Positions 7,458 to 14,716 are shown, counted from the stretch's first letter. The stretch is DNA of 18,551 nt from Lachnospiraceae bacterium (GCA_003447295.1 DLZQ01000046.1:18618-37168); one strand, 5' to 3'. Notes: a model not told the origin generated them from the sequence alone. Numbers and translations: made by a program.

Positions 7458-8191
7458 TATTGTCTCCTATTTGAAAAATGACGATAATCCTGTGGGGCTA
7501 TCCCAAAGAATTTTTTGAAAGCGCGGGCAAAATTATTTGGATTTGAATACCCGATAAATTCACTGATCTCATATATTTTATATTTGCCAGAAGAGATCAT
7601 TTCAGCGGCTTTCTTCATACGGACTTTTGTTACATAATCAATAAAATTAATTCCGGTATGTTGTTTAAAAAGCCGACTGACATATACGGGACTTAGATAG
7701 ACTTGATTAGCAGCCGACTCTAAGGTGATGTTTGCATAATCATTTTGAATAAGCTCCTGCAAAGTGCTGATTAGGGCATCCGGTTCAGGATGATCTTCTA
7801 TTCTTACAAAATTTTCCTGATCTAAAGTCTGTTTCAGAGAAGTAAAAACAGAGACCAGTTCATTGTATTTTGTAGGTTTTAATAAGTAATTAACAGCGCC
7901 GTAAATAAGAGCCTGTCGTGCATATTCAAATTCACTGTATCCGGATAAGAAGACGATTTTAATAGATATATTCTCTTCTTGAATTTTTTTGGCAAGTTCA
8001 ATTCCATTCATGATAGGCATTCTGATATCACAGAGGAGAACATCTGCGGAATGCTTTCTTAACCAGGAAAGAACCTCTTGACCATTGGAAAAAGAGCTGA
8101 CAACTTCAAAACCGATTTCTTCCCAAGGAAAATAATTTGCAATACCTGATGCAATTTCAAATTCATCATCAGCAATGATTAACTGATACAT
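7457..8191 (-). CDS. YesN-type response regulator with AraC DNA-binding domain
   Basis: A 244-residue transcription regulator, partner of the kinase gene it overlaps. The receiver domain (1-120) has the acidic pair DDE (8-10), phospho-acceptor Asp55 in LLCDIRMP, and the conserved Lys in YLLKPTKYNE. The C-terminal AraC/XylS domain (about 140-240) has two helix-turn-helix units, including NQVYLSPVYVSRLFKQHTG and ISEFIGYSNPNNFARAFKKF, followed by the family ending FGIAPQDYR. The start has AAGGAG upstream on the minus strand. It is divergent from the binding-protein operon across a 226-nt gap, the usual arrangement for a regulator activating its neighbour. It is shorter than typical YesN proteins (about 350-530 residues) because the linker between domains is minimal. 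Confidence 0.92.
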   Translation of the reverse strand: MYQLIIADDEFEIASGIANYFPWEEIGFEVVSSFSNGQEVLSWLRKHSADVLLCDIRMPIMNGIELAKKIQEENISIKIVFLSGYSEFEYARQALIYGAVNYLLKPTKYNELVSVFTSLKQTLDQENFVRIEDHPEPDALISTLQELIQNDYANITLESAANQVYLSPVYVSRLFKQHTGINFIDYVTKVRMKKAAEMISSGKYKIYEISEFIGYSNPNNFARAFKKFFGIAPQDYRHFSNRRQ

Positions 8192-8248
8192 GGCAGTTTC
8201 TCCTTAAATCGTGTGATATCTTATTTATTATATATATATATTTGAGAT

Positions 8249-8277
8249 TTTAAAAGATAGATTCGTATTATTGTCAA
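8249..8277 (-). promoter_or_regulatory. Candidate promoter of the regulator-kinase operon
   Basis: On the minus strand a perfect TTGACA (8277-8272) is followed after 17 nt by TTTAAA (8254-8249), giving a start about 50 nt before the regulator ATG. The -10 match is moderate (4 of 6). An AT-repeat tract (TATATATATA around 8231-8240) lies between it and the gene. Confidence 0.45.
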
Positions 8278-8374
8278 AAAAAGACAGATGGTTAAAAATT
8301 GATAGAAAAAAATGATATAAAACAATAAGCCAGCTACCTATTTTTTCAAAAGTGAAGAAGATAAAATAAAGCTA

Positions 8375-8391
8375 GCATTTATAACAAATGC
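8375..8391. promoter_or_regulatory. Inverted repeat just upstream of the binding-protein ribosome site
   Basis: GCATTT (8375-8380) and AAATGC (8386-8391) are exact reverse complements around a 5-nt spacer. They end 11 nt before the AGGAGG-type ribosome site (about 8403-8408). No convincing -35/-10 pair for the transporter operon was found in this gap; TAAAAT (8362) and TATAAC (8380) are possible -10s without a -35, as expected for an activator-dependent promoter. The repeat could be an operator or a weak hairpin in the leader. Confidence 0.3.
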
Positions 8392-8417
8392 ATTCATCAA
8401 ATAGGAGGGTTACAAGT

Positions 8418-9770
8418 ATGAAGAAAAAAGTAATTGCAATGATGACGGCAGTAAGTATCATGGCAGGGATGCTTACCGGATGTGGATCAGAAACGGGATC
8501 AACAAATGATGCAACCGTCGCACAGACAAAGGAAGAAGGAAGTATTTCCACAGAGAATACAGGAGACGGAGATAAGGTAGTTCTCAGATTTTCCTGGTGG
8601 GGTGGTGAAGAGAGACATCAGGCCACACTGGCAGCAATCGAAAAATATGAGAGCCTGAATCCTAATGTAACAATTGAGGCTGAGTATAGCGGATTTGACG
8701 GATATATGCAGAAGGTAATTACGCAGCTTGCGGGAAATACCGCTGCAGATGTAGTTCAGATTAACTGGGTTGATATGCCGGCGTTAGCAGACCAAAACCT
8801 TTTGGCTGATCTGCGGGATATGTCGGAAATAGAATTAGATGCTTTTGATGAGTCTGCTATAAGTCCGGTTCGCTTTGATGATAAAGTACTTGGTCTTTTG
8901 ACGGGAATCAGTACCAATACTTTACTGTATAACAAAGATTTTACGGATAAATTTGGTCTTGATATGACACAACAGTGGACATGGGATGAATTTCTGGAGT
9001 ATGGAAAGAAAATCCATGAAGAGAATCCAGACTATTATTTATTAAATGCGGGTTCTGCGGATATCCGTAATATCATGTTATGGTATCTTGCGCAGAAAAC
9101 AGGAGAATTTTGGATTGATTCTGACTACAATATGCCCTATACCAAAGAAGATTGGACAGAAGCTTTTACATTGTATAAAAGCTGGATTGATAATGGGATT
9201 TTACAGCCGTTGGAAATCAGCAGCGTATATGATTCCAAAAAATATGAAGATCCGGCATGGACAGATGGACGTCTTGGAATCTGTCTTGGCTGGACTTCGG
9301 ATAAAAACTCAATGAGTGTTAGTAATACATTAGACATTCATATTGGAACATTTCCGGTGATGGAGAATGGAAAGGCATCAGGATTATTTATGAATCCTGC
9401 ACAAATATACTCAATTCCCGAATCCTGCGAAAATAAGGAAGAGGCAGCAAAGTTCCTGAATTGGATGTTAAATGATCCGGAAGCAGCAGTATTGTTAAAG
9501 GAGTGTCGTGGTGTACCAGCATCTAACACAGCAAGAACTGCATTGGTAGATGCAGGACTGTTATCTGCGGAAAGTTCAGAAGTTATTGATCATGCAAACA
9601 GTCTTGGAAGTATGGAATATACAAATGTGTCTACGGGAGATGCACAGGCTACCATGATGGAAATCATCCAGGAAGTAGGATTCGGATTAACTTCACCTGC
9701 AGATGCAGCAGAAAAATTGATGGAACAGAATGCAATAATTATAGACAAAATTAAAAATAGTCATCAGTAA
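8418..9770 (+). CDS. Sugar-binding lipoprotein of a CUT1 ABC transporter
   Basis: A 450-residue extracellular solute-binding protein of family 1. I chose ATG 8418, not the ATG at 8388, because a GGAGGG ribosome site lies just before it and the protein then begins with a proper lipoprotein signal peptide: MKKKVIAMM, hydrophobic core, lipobox LTGC with the lipidated Cys at residue 22. After an acidic, Ser/Thr-rich linker the fold starts at VVLRFSWWGGEERH, followed by YESLNPNVTIEAEYSGFDGY and DVVQINWVDMPALADQNLLADL, all standard for SBP family 1. LLTGISTNTLLYNKDF and WTWDEFLEYGKKI are also family signatures. It captures an oligosaccharide at the cell surface and passes it to the two permeases downstream. 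The ligand cannot be told from sequence; the adjacent GH172 gene suggests a furanose-containing sugar. Confidence 0.93.
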   Translation: MKKKVIAMMTAVSIMAGMLTGCGSETGSTNDATVAQTKEEGSISTENTGDGDKVVLRFSWWGGEERHQATLAAIEKYESLNPNVTIEAEYSGFDGYMQKVITQLAGNTAADVVQINWVDMPALADQNLLADLRDMSEIELDAFDESAISPVRFDDKVLGLLTGISTNTLLYNKDFTDKFGLDMTQQWTWDEFLEYGKKIHEENPDYYLLNAGSADIRNIMLWYLAQKTGEFWIDSDYNMPYTKEDWTEAFTLYKSWIDNGILQPLEISSVYDSKKYEDPAWTDGRLGICLGWTSDKNSMSVSNTLDIHIGTFPVMENGKASGLFMNPAQIYSIPESCENKEEAAKFLNWMLNDPEAAVLLKECRGVPASNTARTALVDAGLLSAESSEVIDHANSLGSMEYTNVSTGDAQATMMEIIQEVGFGLTSPADAAEKLMEQNAIIIDKIKNSHQ

Positions 9771-9792
9771 ATACAGAATGGAGTGAAAACAT

Positions 9793-10674
9793 TTGAAAAA
9801 AGAAAAATATATTGGATTAATTTATATTATGCCATGGTTAATCGGATTTTTGGTCTTTACATTATATCCGTTGGCATCTTCATTATATTATTCCTTTACG
9901 GATTTTTCTATTGCAAATGAACCTAAATGGGTTGGTCTGGATAATTATATTGAGATTTTTACATCGGACCGTTTAGCAATTCCATCTCTGGTTACTACTT
10001 TTAAATACGTATTTATGGTTGTTCCTGCAAAACTGGTAGCAGCACTGTTTGTAGCGGTTCTGATGAACCAGAATATTAAGGGAATGAGATTCTATCGAAC
10101 AATTTACTACCTGCCTTCCATTTTGGGAGGCAGTGTAGCAATCTCTGTATTGTGGCGTTTCTTATTTAGAAGAGATGGAATTGTAAATATGATTTTAGCA
10201 GTTGTTGGAATTGCTCCCGTAGACTGGTTGGGAAGTCCCAAACATGCATTGGGAACGGTAGCATTATTGGGAATCTGGCAATTTGGTTCCTCCATGGTAT
10301 TATTTTTGGCAGGCTTGAAGCAAGTTCCGGCAGAACTGTATGATGCAGCGAAAGTAGACGGAGCGGGAAAAATCAGAACATTTTTTTCAGTTACATTGCC
10401 CATGATCTCATCTATTATATTTTTTAATCTTGTTATGCAGTTGATTAATGCATTTCAGGATTTCACGGCACCTTTTGTCATTACCGGAGGAGGACCGTTG
10501 AATGCAACCTACGTTTTTGCCATTCATTTGTATAACAGTGCTTTTAAATATTTCAAAACAGGATATGCGTCTGCACTTTCCTGGATATTATTTGTGATCA
10601 TTATGTTGTTTACAATGCTGGTATTCAAATCATCAGCTTACTGGACTTATTATGAGGACGGAGGAGATTTTTGA
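9793..10674 (+). CDS. Sugar ABC transporter permease, MalF/UgpA-like
   Basis: A 293-residue inner membrane permease of the CUT1 family with about six helices, the first being the YIMPWLIGFLVFTLYPLASS segment (11-30) typical of this subunit. The cytoplasmic EAA loop that docks on the ATPase is at 181-203 (ELYDAAKVDGAGKIRTFFSV and following). The start is a TTG at 9793, preceded by GGAGTG with 7-nt spacing; the next in-frame ATG (residue 13) would cut into the first helix. It lies 22 nt after the binding-protein gene and overlaps the next permease. No ATP-binding subunit is encoded in this locus, so it probably uses a shared MsmX-type ATPase from elsewhere. Confidence 0.93.
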   Translation: MKKEKYIGLIYIMPWLIGFLVFTLYPLASSLYYSFTDFSIANEPKWVGLDNYIEIFTSDRLAIPSLVTTFKYVFMVVPAKLVAALFVAVLMNQNIKGMRFYRTIYYLPSILGGSVAISVLWRFLFRRDGIVNMILAVVGIAPVDWLGSPKHALGTVALLGIWQFGSSMVLFLAGLKQVPAELYDAAKVDGAGKIRTFFSVTLPMISSIIFFNLVMQLINAFQDFTAPFVITGGGPLNATYVFAIHLYNSAFKYFKTGYASALSWILFVIIMLFTMLVFKSSAYWTYYEDGGDF

Positions 10675-11537
10675 TGAAACGTGTGCATGGATACAGAAAA
10701 AAGAAAAAAGAAAATAAAATCTGGATACATGTTCTGGTGGCAGGAATAGGATTTGTAATGATCTATCCGTTATTATGGTTGTTAGCCTCCGCCTTTAAAA
10801 GGAATGATGAGATTTTTAAAAGTATTGACCTAATTCCTACAGTATATAATTTTCAGGCGTTCAGAGATGGATGGAAAGCGGTGGGAGATTATACATTTGC
10901 CACTTTTTTTAAAAACAGTTTTCTGATTGTGGTACCTGTAGTGATCTTTACAGTGATATCAGTATTATTAGTAGCTTATGGATTTGCGAGATTTCGATTT
11001 CCATTAAAAAAGGTCTTTTTTATGATGATGATATCGACTATGATCGTTCCCGCATCGGTACTGACAATTCCTACGTATGTAATGTTCCGTTCTTTTGGCT
11101 GGATTGATACATACTATCCGTTAATTGTTCCCAACCTTTTTGCAACGAAAGGATTCTTTGTATTTATGATGATCCAGTTTTTTCGGGGAATTCCAAAAGA
11201 GATTGATGAGGCAGCCAAAATTGATGGATGTAATTCTCTTCAGATTCTGGTTCAGATCTTGACACCATTGTGCAAACCAGCGATTTTTTCTGTGATTATC
11301 TTTCGATTTATGTGGACATGGAATGATTTTTTCACAGACTTAATCTATATCAATAGTGTAAGAAAATATCCGGTATCACTGGGACTTCGTATGGCCGTGG
11401 ATAATACGGCGGGAACCGTGGCGTGGAACAACATTATGGCAATGTCGGTTATCTCTATTTTGCCTCCGCTTATTTTGTATTTTGTAGCACAAGATTATTT
11501 TGTAGAAGGAATTGCCACTTCAGGATTGAAAGGTTAA
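10674..11537 (+). CDS. Sugar ABC transporter permease, MalG/UgpE-like
   Basis: A 287-residue partner permease with a basic N-terminus (MKRVHGYRKKKKEN), a first helix containing IGFVMIYPLLWLLASAFK, and the MalG-type fold with about six helices. The EAA loop reads EIDEAAKIDGCNSLQILVQI, followed by LTPLCKPA. The C-terminus ends FVEGIATSGLKG, the usual ending of this family. I chose ATG 10674, which overlaps the stop of the previous gene (TGATG) and has GGAGGA at 10660-10665; the TTG one codon upstream is an unlikely start. Together with the preceding permease it forms the channel for the imported sugar. Confidence 0.94.
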   Translation: MKRVHGYRKKKKENKIWIHVLVAGIGFVMIYPLLWLLASAFKRNDEIFKSIDLIPTVYNFQAFRDGWKAVGDYTFATFFKNSFLIVVPVVIFTVISVLLVAYGFARFRFPLKKVFFMMMISTMIVPASVLTIPTYVMFRSFGWIDTYYPLIVPNLFATKGFFVFMMIQFFRGIPKEIDEAAKIDGCNSLQILVQILTPLCKPAIFSVIIFRFMWTWNDFFTDLIYINSVRKYPVSLGLRMAVDNTAGTVAWNNIMAMSVISILPPLILYFVAQDYFVEGIATSGLKG

Positions 11538-11571
11538 AGAACAGCAAAAAAGAAAGGTGGATATCGGAGTA

Positions 11572-12600
11572 ATGGACGATTATTATTTTCTTGATGATGC
11601 GGAAAGCTTCGTATTTTCAGCAGAAAATCAAACAGGAACAAAAGAAGGCGGTGGTCGAGGAGGGGATTGTACAAAACTTTCTCCCAAGATTTATATGGAG
11701 CCCGGACAAACGGTTACAATAGCGGAAATAGACGGTCCCGGTGAGATTGATCATATGTGGTTTACAGGAGTAATAAATCATGGCTGCATCATTCGTATTT
11801 ATTGGGAAAATTCAGAAATTCCTTCTGTAGAAAGCCCATTACCTGCCTTTTTTGGTTGTGCTTATTGCGAAAATATGCGGGATGTTGAGGGACGCTATCC
11901 ATTTTTAAATTCCTCCATGATTATGGTAGCTCCGGCAAGAGGTTACAATTGTTATTGGAGAATGCCGTTTCATAGTCATTGCAAGATAACAATTACTAAT
12001 ATCGGAGTAGAAAAGCAGATACTATATTATGTAGTAGCCGGAAAAAGAAAAAAGCAGCCGGAAAATATCGGATATTTTCATGCTGCTTACAGACAAGAAC
12101 ACCCGGTACAAAAGGGTCGTGCATATACAGTCATCGATCAGATCAACGGCCGAGGAAAATTTGTTGGAGTAACTTTATCTGTGGGCTTGAATGGTACCAA
12201 CCACTGTTGGGTGGAAGGAGAAGCCAGAATGTATGTGGATGATGACAGATATCCATCTGTACATTATACCGGCACAGAGGACTATTTTGGTGGATCCTAT
12301 GCGTTTGGAAATGACCAGGAAATACATAAATATCAAACTTATAGTGCATTGTACAGCGGAATGTATTCTGTCTTGGGACAAAATACGGAAAGATATAATA
12401 CGCAGCAAAGGTTCATGTTATACAGATTTCATATTGCAGATCCCATATACTTTAAGAAAAATTTCCGTATGACTTTTGATAATATGAGTCTGGCATCTCC
12501 CAGGTATGACGATTATACTTCAGTTGCATATTGGTATCAGACATTGCCGGTATCCCCTCAGCCGTCATTGCCTGCATTTGCGGAATTAAGCATGAAATAA
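11572..12600 (+). CDS. DUF2961 / GH172 family glycoside hydrolase, cytoplasmic
   Basis: A 342-residue protein of the DUF2961 family, now glycoside hydrolase family 172. Family patterns (numbered from ATG 11572) are IDGPGEIDHMWFTGVI (53-68), GYNCYWRMPFHSHCKITITN (124-143), YFHAAYRQEHP (168-178), WVEGEARMYVDD (213-224), YTGTEDYFGGSYAF (232-245) and SVAYWYQTLP (317-326). Characterised members are alpha-D-arabinofuranosidases and difructose dianhydride I synthase/hydrolase, with two catalytic Glu residues 21 positions apart as I recall. Glu215 and Glu236 here have exactly that spacing. There is no signal peptide, so it acts on imported sugar. ATG 11572 has AAGGTGG at 11554-11560; a GTG at 11557 would add five residues. 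It is the last gene of the transporter operon and the only hydrolase. Substrate is inferred as an alpha-furanoside; D-arabinose or fructose cannot be separated. Confidence 0.88.
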   Translation: MDDYYFLDDAESFVFSAENQTGTKEGGGRGGDCTKLSPKIYMEPGQTVTIAEIDGPGEIDHMWFTGVINHGCIIRIYWENSEIPSVESPLPAFFGCAYCENMRDVEGRYPFLNSSMIMVAPARGYNCYWRMPFHSHCKITITNIGVEKQILYYVVAGKRKKQPENIGYFHAAYRQEHPVQKGRAYTVIDQINGRGKFVGVTLSVGLNGTNHCWVEGEARMYVDDDRYPSVHYTGTEDYFGGSYAFGNDQEIHKYQTYSALYSGMYSVLGQNTERYNTQQRFMLYRFHIADPIYFKKNFRMTFDNMSLASPRYDDYTSVAYWYQTLPVSPQPSLPAFAELSMK

Positions 12601-12616
12601 GGGGAAACAGAAGGAG

Positions 12617-13555
12617 TTAATTATTCTCCCCACGAATGACAATGATGTCATTTAACTTTAATATCGTATCTTTTTGAGGCAGAATGGACAGATCCTCCCG
12701 CAGAATGAGGAAGATCGTGACCTGTTCTGCCTCTTCCATTTCTTCCACGGATTTGCCGGCGAAGCGTTTATCTACGAAGATCTCGGCGATCTCATGAATA
12801 TCTGCTTCTTTAATATTAGAGAGACTGCTTTTGCGCTGGTACTGTTCCACGAAGCCGGCACTGATGATACCGGTGGGGATAGCCACGGCACCGACACCGA
12901 GATAGGCAATACAGATCGCCATGATCCTGCCAAGCGTGGTGATGGGATAGATGTCACCGTAGCCCACGGTGAGCAGCGTTGACATGCTCCACCAGATGCC
13001 GCTGAAGGCATTGCGGAATACTTCCGGCTGGGAATCATGTTCCACGCTGTACATGCACAGACTGCTGGCGAGCATCAGGATCAGTACGATGAACACGGAG
13101 GAAATGATCTGATTGCGTTTTTCATACAATACCGTAGTGATGACATTGAAGGAATCATACCGTGCATTCAGGCGGAACAAATGGAAGATCCTCGCCACCC
13201 GCAGCATCCGGAAGATGACCATACCGGACAGGAAGAAAAAGGGTAAAATTGTCAGCAGGTCGATAATGCCGTCGAAGGAGATCAGAAACCGCAGCCGAGA
13301 GCGGAACTCGTTTTTATCAGGATATAGATAGTCCGCAGTCCAGATCCGCAGGATATATTCTACACAGAAGATCAGAATAGTGAGAACCTCGACCACATGA
13401 AATACCGGAAATAAAAAAGCAAGCTCATCAAAGGTTTGCAGAAAAGTCACCAGAATATTTGCACAGATAACGATAGCAATAAAAATATCAAAGAGCCGGC
13501 TCAGACGGTTACTTTTGTCTCCGATCTGAATGATATTAAATACTTTTTTCTTCAT
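12617..13555 (-). CDS. Voltage-gated-type potassium channel with TrkA-C domain
   Basis: A 312-residue ion channel subunit with six predicted membrane helices. The fourth (about 112-131) carries positively charged residues in S4 style, R116, R119, R122, R128 and R131 in VIFRMLRVARIFHLFRLNAR. The pore loop contains the potassium selectivity filter TVGYGD (196-201), followed by the last helix (about 208-235). The C-terminal part (about 248-312, EADIHEIAEIFVDKRFAGKS and ILKLNDIIVIRGE) resembles a TrkA-C (RCK-C) ligand-binding domain, without the nucleotide-binding TrkA-N domain. The start has GAGG upstream and a good promoter. The gene is GC-rich compared with its left neighbours and ends 16 nt from the convergent GH172 gene. 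The gating ligand is unknown. Confidence 0.92.
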   Translation of the reverse strand: MKKKVFNIIQIGDKSNRLSRLFDIFIAIVICANILVTFLQTFDELAFLFPVFHVVEVLTILIFCVEYILRIWTADYLYPDKNEFRSRLRFLISFDGIIDLLTILPFFFLSGMVIFRMLRVARIFHLFRLNARYDSFNVITTVLYEKRNQIISSVFIVLILMLASSLCMYSVEHDSQPEVFRNAFSGIWWSMSTLLTVGYGDIYPITTLGRIMAICIAYLGVGAVAIPTGIISAGFVEQYQRKSSLSNIKEADIHEIAEIFVDKRFAGKSVEEMEEAEQVTIFLILREDLSILPQKDTILKLNDIIVIRGENN

Positions 13556-13605
13556 ATTGAATCCTCATTATTTTTGGGGCAGCGCAAGTGAATGCTTGTG
13601 ATTCC

Positions 13606-13634
13606 ATCATACGGAGGTGGAAGAGGAAAGTCAA
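13606..13634 (-). promoter_or_regulatory. Sigma-A-type promoter of the potassium channel gene
   Basis: On the minus strand TTGACT (13634-13629) and TATGAT (13611-13606) are separated by exactly 17 nt. Each hexamer matches consensus at five of six positions. The predicted start lies about 45 nt before the channel ATG. Confidence 0.7.
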
Positions 13635-13721
13635 GAAATGCAGTGACAGAATCCGTCAACTTTCTCAAAAACAGTCATATATTATAGTAAATCCAAATAC
13701 AATGAAAGGATACAAAAATAT

Positions 13722-14573
13722 ATGGCTAGATTTACAAACCAGGCACAGCTTCGCTATGGAAATGAGATTACAAACTCCAATATAGCAGTGGGTGAGATCA
13801 CGGAGGTATTGTCTGCAACCAAGACAGCAGTGCGTGATACCTACGGGCAGAATGAAAATGTGACGTATGTGATCAGCATTGTGAACTCAGGCACTACTGC
13901 ATTTAACGGAATTACAGTAACAGATAATCTGGGAGAGTATTTGTTTAATACCAGAGAACTGACACCTCTGACGTATATTCCGGGGACCGTAAAATACTAT
14001 GCAAATGGAATTTTACAGGCAACACCGGCTGTAACGGCAGGACCTCCTCTCACAATCACGGGAATTACCGTGCCTGCGGGAGGTAATGTGACACTTACCT
14101 ATGAGGCTGAGGTGAACTCTTATGCGCCGCTGGCAGCAGAGGCTTCCATTACAAATACGGCGACGATTGCAGGGGCAGGAGTCACTCCTGTTACTGTGAA
14201 TGAGACAGTAAATGCGGCAAGCGGACCGCTTCTTACGATCACAAAGTCTGTCAGTCCCGTACCTGTGACAGAGAATGGAACATTGACATATACGTTCCTG
14301 ATACAGAATCTGGGGAATACGGCAGCAGATGCAGCTACCGGTGTCGTGATCACGGATACCTTTAATCCCGTATTGGAGAATCTGACTGTGAATTTTAATG
14401 GAACTGCATGGGCAGAGGGAACAAACTATACGTATGATACGACTACCGGATTATTTACCGGAACTGCAGGAGGTATTACCGTACCCGCAGCGACTTACAC
14501 CCAGGATCCCGTTACGGGAGCGTGGGGGATAAATCCCGGTGTCAGCACGTTAGTGATCTCCGGAACCGTATAA
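13722..14573 (+). CDS. Two-domain DUF11 repeat protein without signal peptide
   Basis: A 283-residue beta-rich protein with two DUF11 (TIGR01451-type) modules. The first spans about 28-150 (ATKTAVRDTYGQNENVTYVI, VNSGTTAFNGITVTDNLGEY, ITNTATIAG). The second spans about 169-283 (LTITKSVSPVPVTENGTLTY, IQNLGNTAADAATGVVITDT, STLVISGTV) and the protein stops at its last strand. The N-terminus FTNQAQLRYGNEITNSNIAV is a conserved leader I associate with clostridial DUF11 proteins. DUF11 modules usually build cell-surface or fimbrial proteins, yet no signal peptide, sortase motif or membrane helix is present. Composition is Thr/Ala/Val/Gly-rich with no cysteine. ATG 13722 has AAAGGA at 13705-13710. 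Possible roles are an adhesin released by a non-classical route, or a structural component such as a spore-surface protein; neither is shown here. Confidence 0.78.
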   Translation: MARFTNQAQLRYGNEITNSNIAVGEITEVLSATKTAVRDTYGQNENVTYVISIVNSGTTAFNGITVTDNLGEYLFNTRELTPLTYIPGTVKYYANGILQATPAVTAGPPLTITGITVPAGGNVTLTYEAEVNSYAPLAAEASITNTATIAGAGVTPVTVNETVNAASGPLLTITKSVSPVPVTENGTLTYTFLIQNLGNTAADAATGVVITDTFNPVLENLTVNFNGTAWAEGTNYTYDTTTGLFTGTAGGITVPAATYTQDPVTGAWGINPGVSTLVISGTV

Positions 14574-14657
14574 GGGCCGGCGCGCTCCTAAGGCTGGCGC
14601 CATGCAACCCATTCGCAGTCACTGCGTGACTTGCTCATGGACGGCTGTCGCCGTATA
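14574..14657. repeat. Palindrome-rich intergenic element after the DUF11 gene
   Basis: Directly after the stop codon is a GC-rich stretch with nested inverted repeats: GGCGC (14579-14583) with GCGCC (14597-14601), and GTCAC (14618-14622) with GTGAC (14626-14630), extended by GCA/TTGC. CCAT/ATGG arms lie further out. It looks like a REP-type dispersed element and differs in composition from the AT-rich terminator next to it. Genome-wide copies cannot be checked here. Confidence 0.45.
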
Positions 14658-14662
14658 AATCT

Positions 14663-14716
14663 AAAATAAAAAGTCACTGGAAGTACATAAATGTCCTTCC
14701 GGTGACTTTTTATTTT
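14663..14716. terminator. Bidirectional intrinsic terminator
   Basis: A long hairpin: AAAATAAAAAGTCAC (14663-14677) pairs with GTGACTTTTTATTTT (14702-14716), continued inward by TGGAAG with CTTCCG and ACA with TGT. The symmetric A and T flanks serve both the DUF11 gene (plus) and the rubrerythrin gene (minus), which converge here. Confidence 0.9.

Noticed and set aside
8221..8245. TATATATA tract as a repeat or origin element
   Set aside because: It is simple low-complexity AT sequence in a promoter gap, with no DnaA boxes or iterons nearby.
8388..8417. Upstream ATG extending the sugar-binding lipoprotein by ten residues
   Set aside because: ATG 8418 follows a strong GGAGGG site and gives a standard lipoprotein signal peptide; the longer form would put the ribosome site inside the coding region.
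12601..12631. GGGG...CCCC and GGAG/CTCC pairing between the GH172 and channel genes as a terminator
   Set aside because: The stem is short with a wide loop, overlaps the end of the channel gene and has no T-run on either strand.
13588..13785. 65-codon plus-strand frame overlapping the DUF11 start
   Set aside because: It has no convincing ribosome site, a lysine-rich random-looking product, and overlaps the better-supported DUF11 start in another frame.
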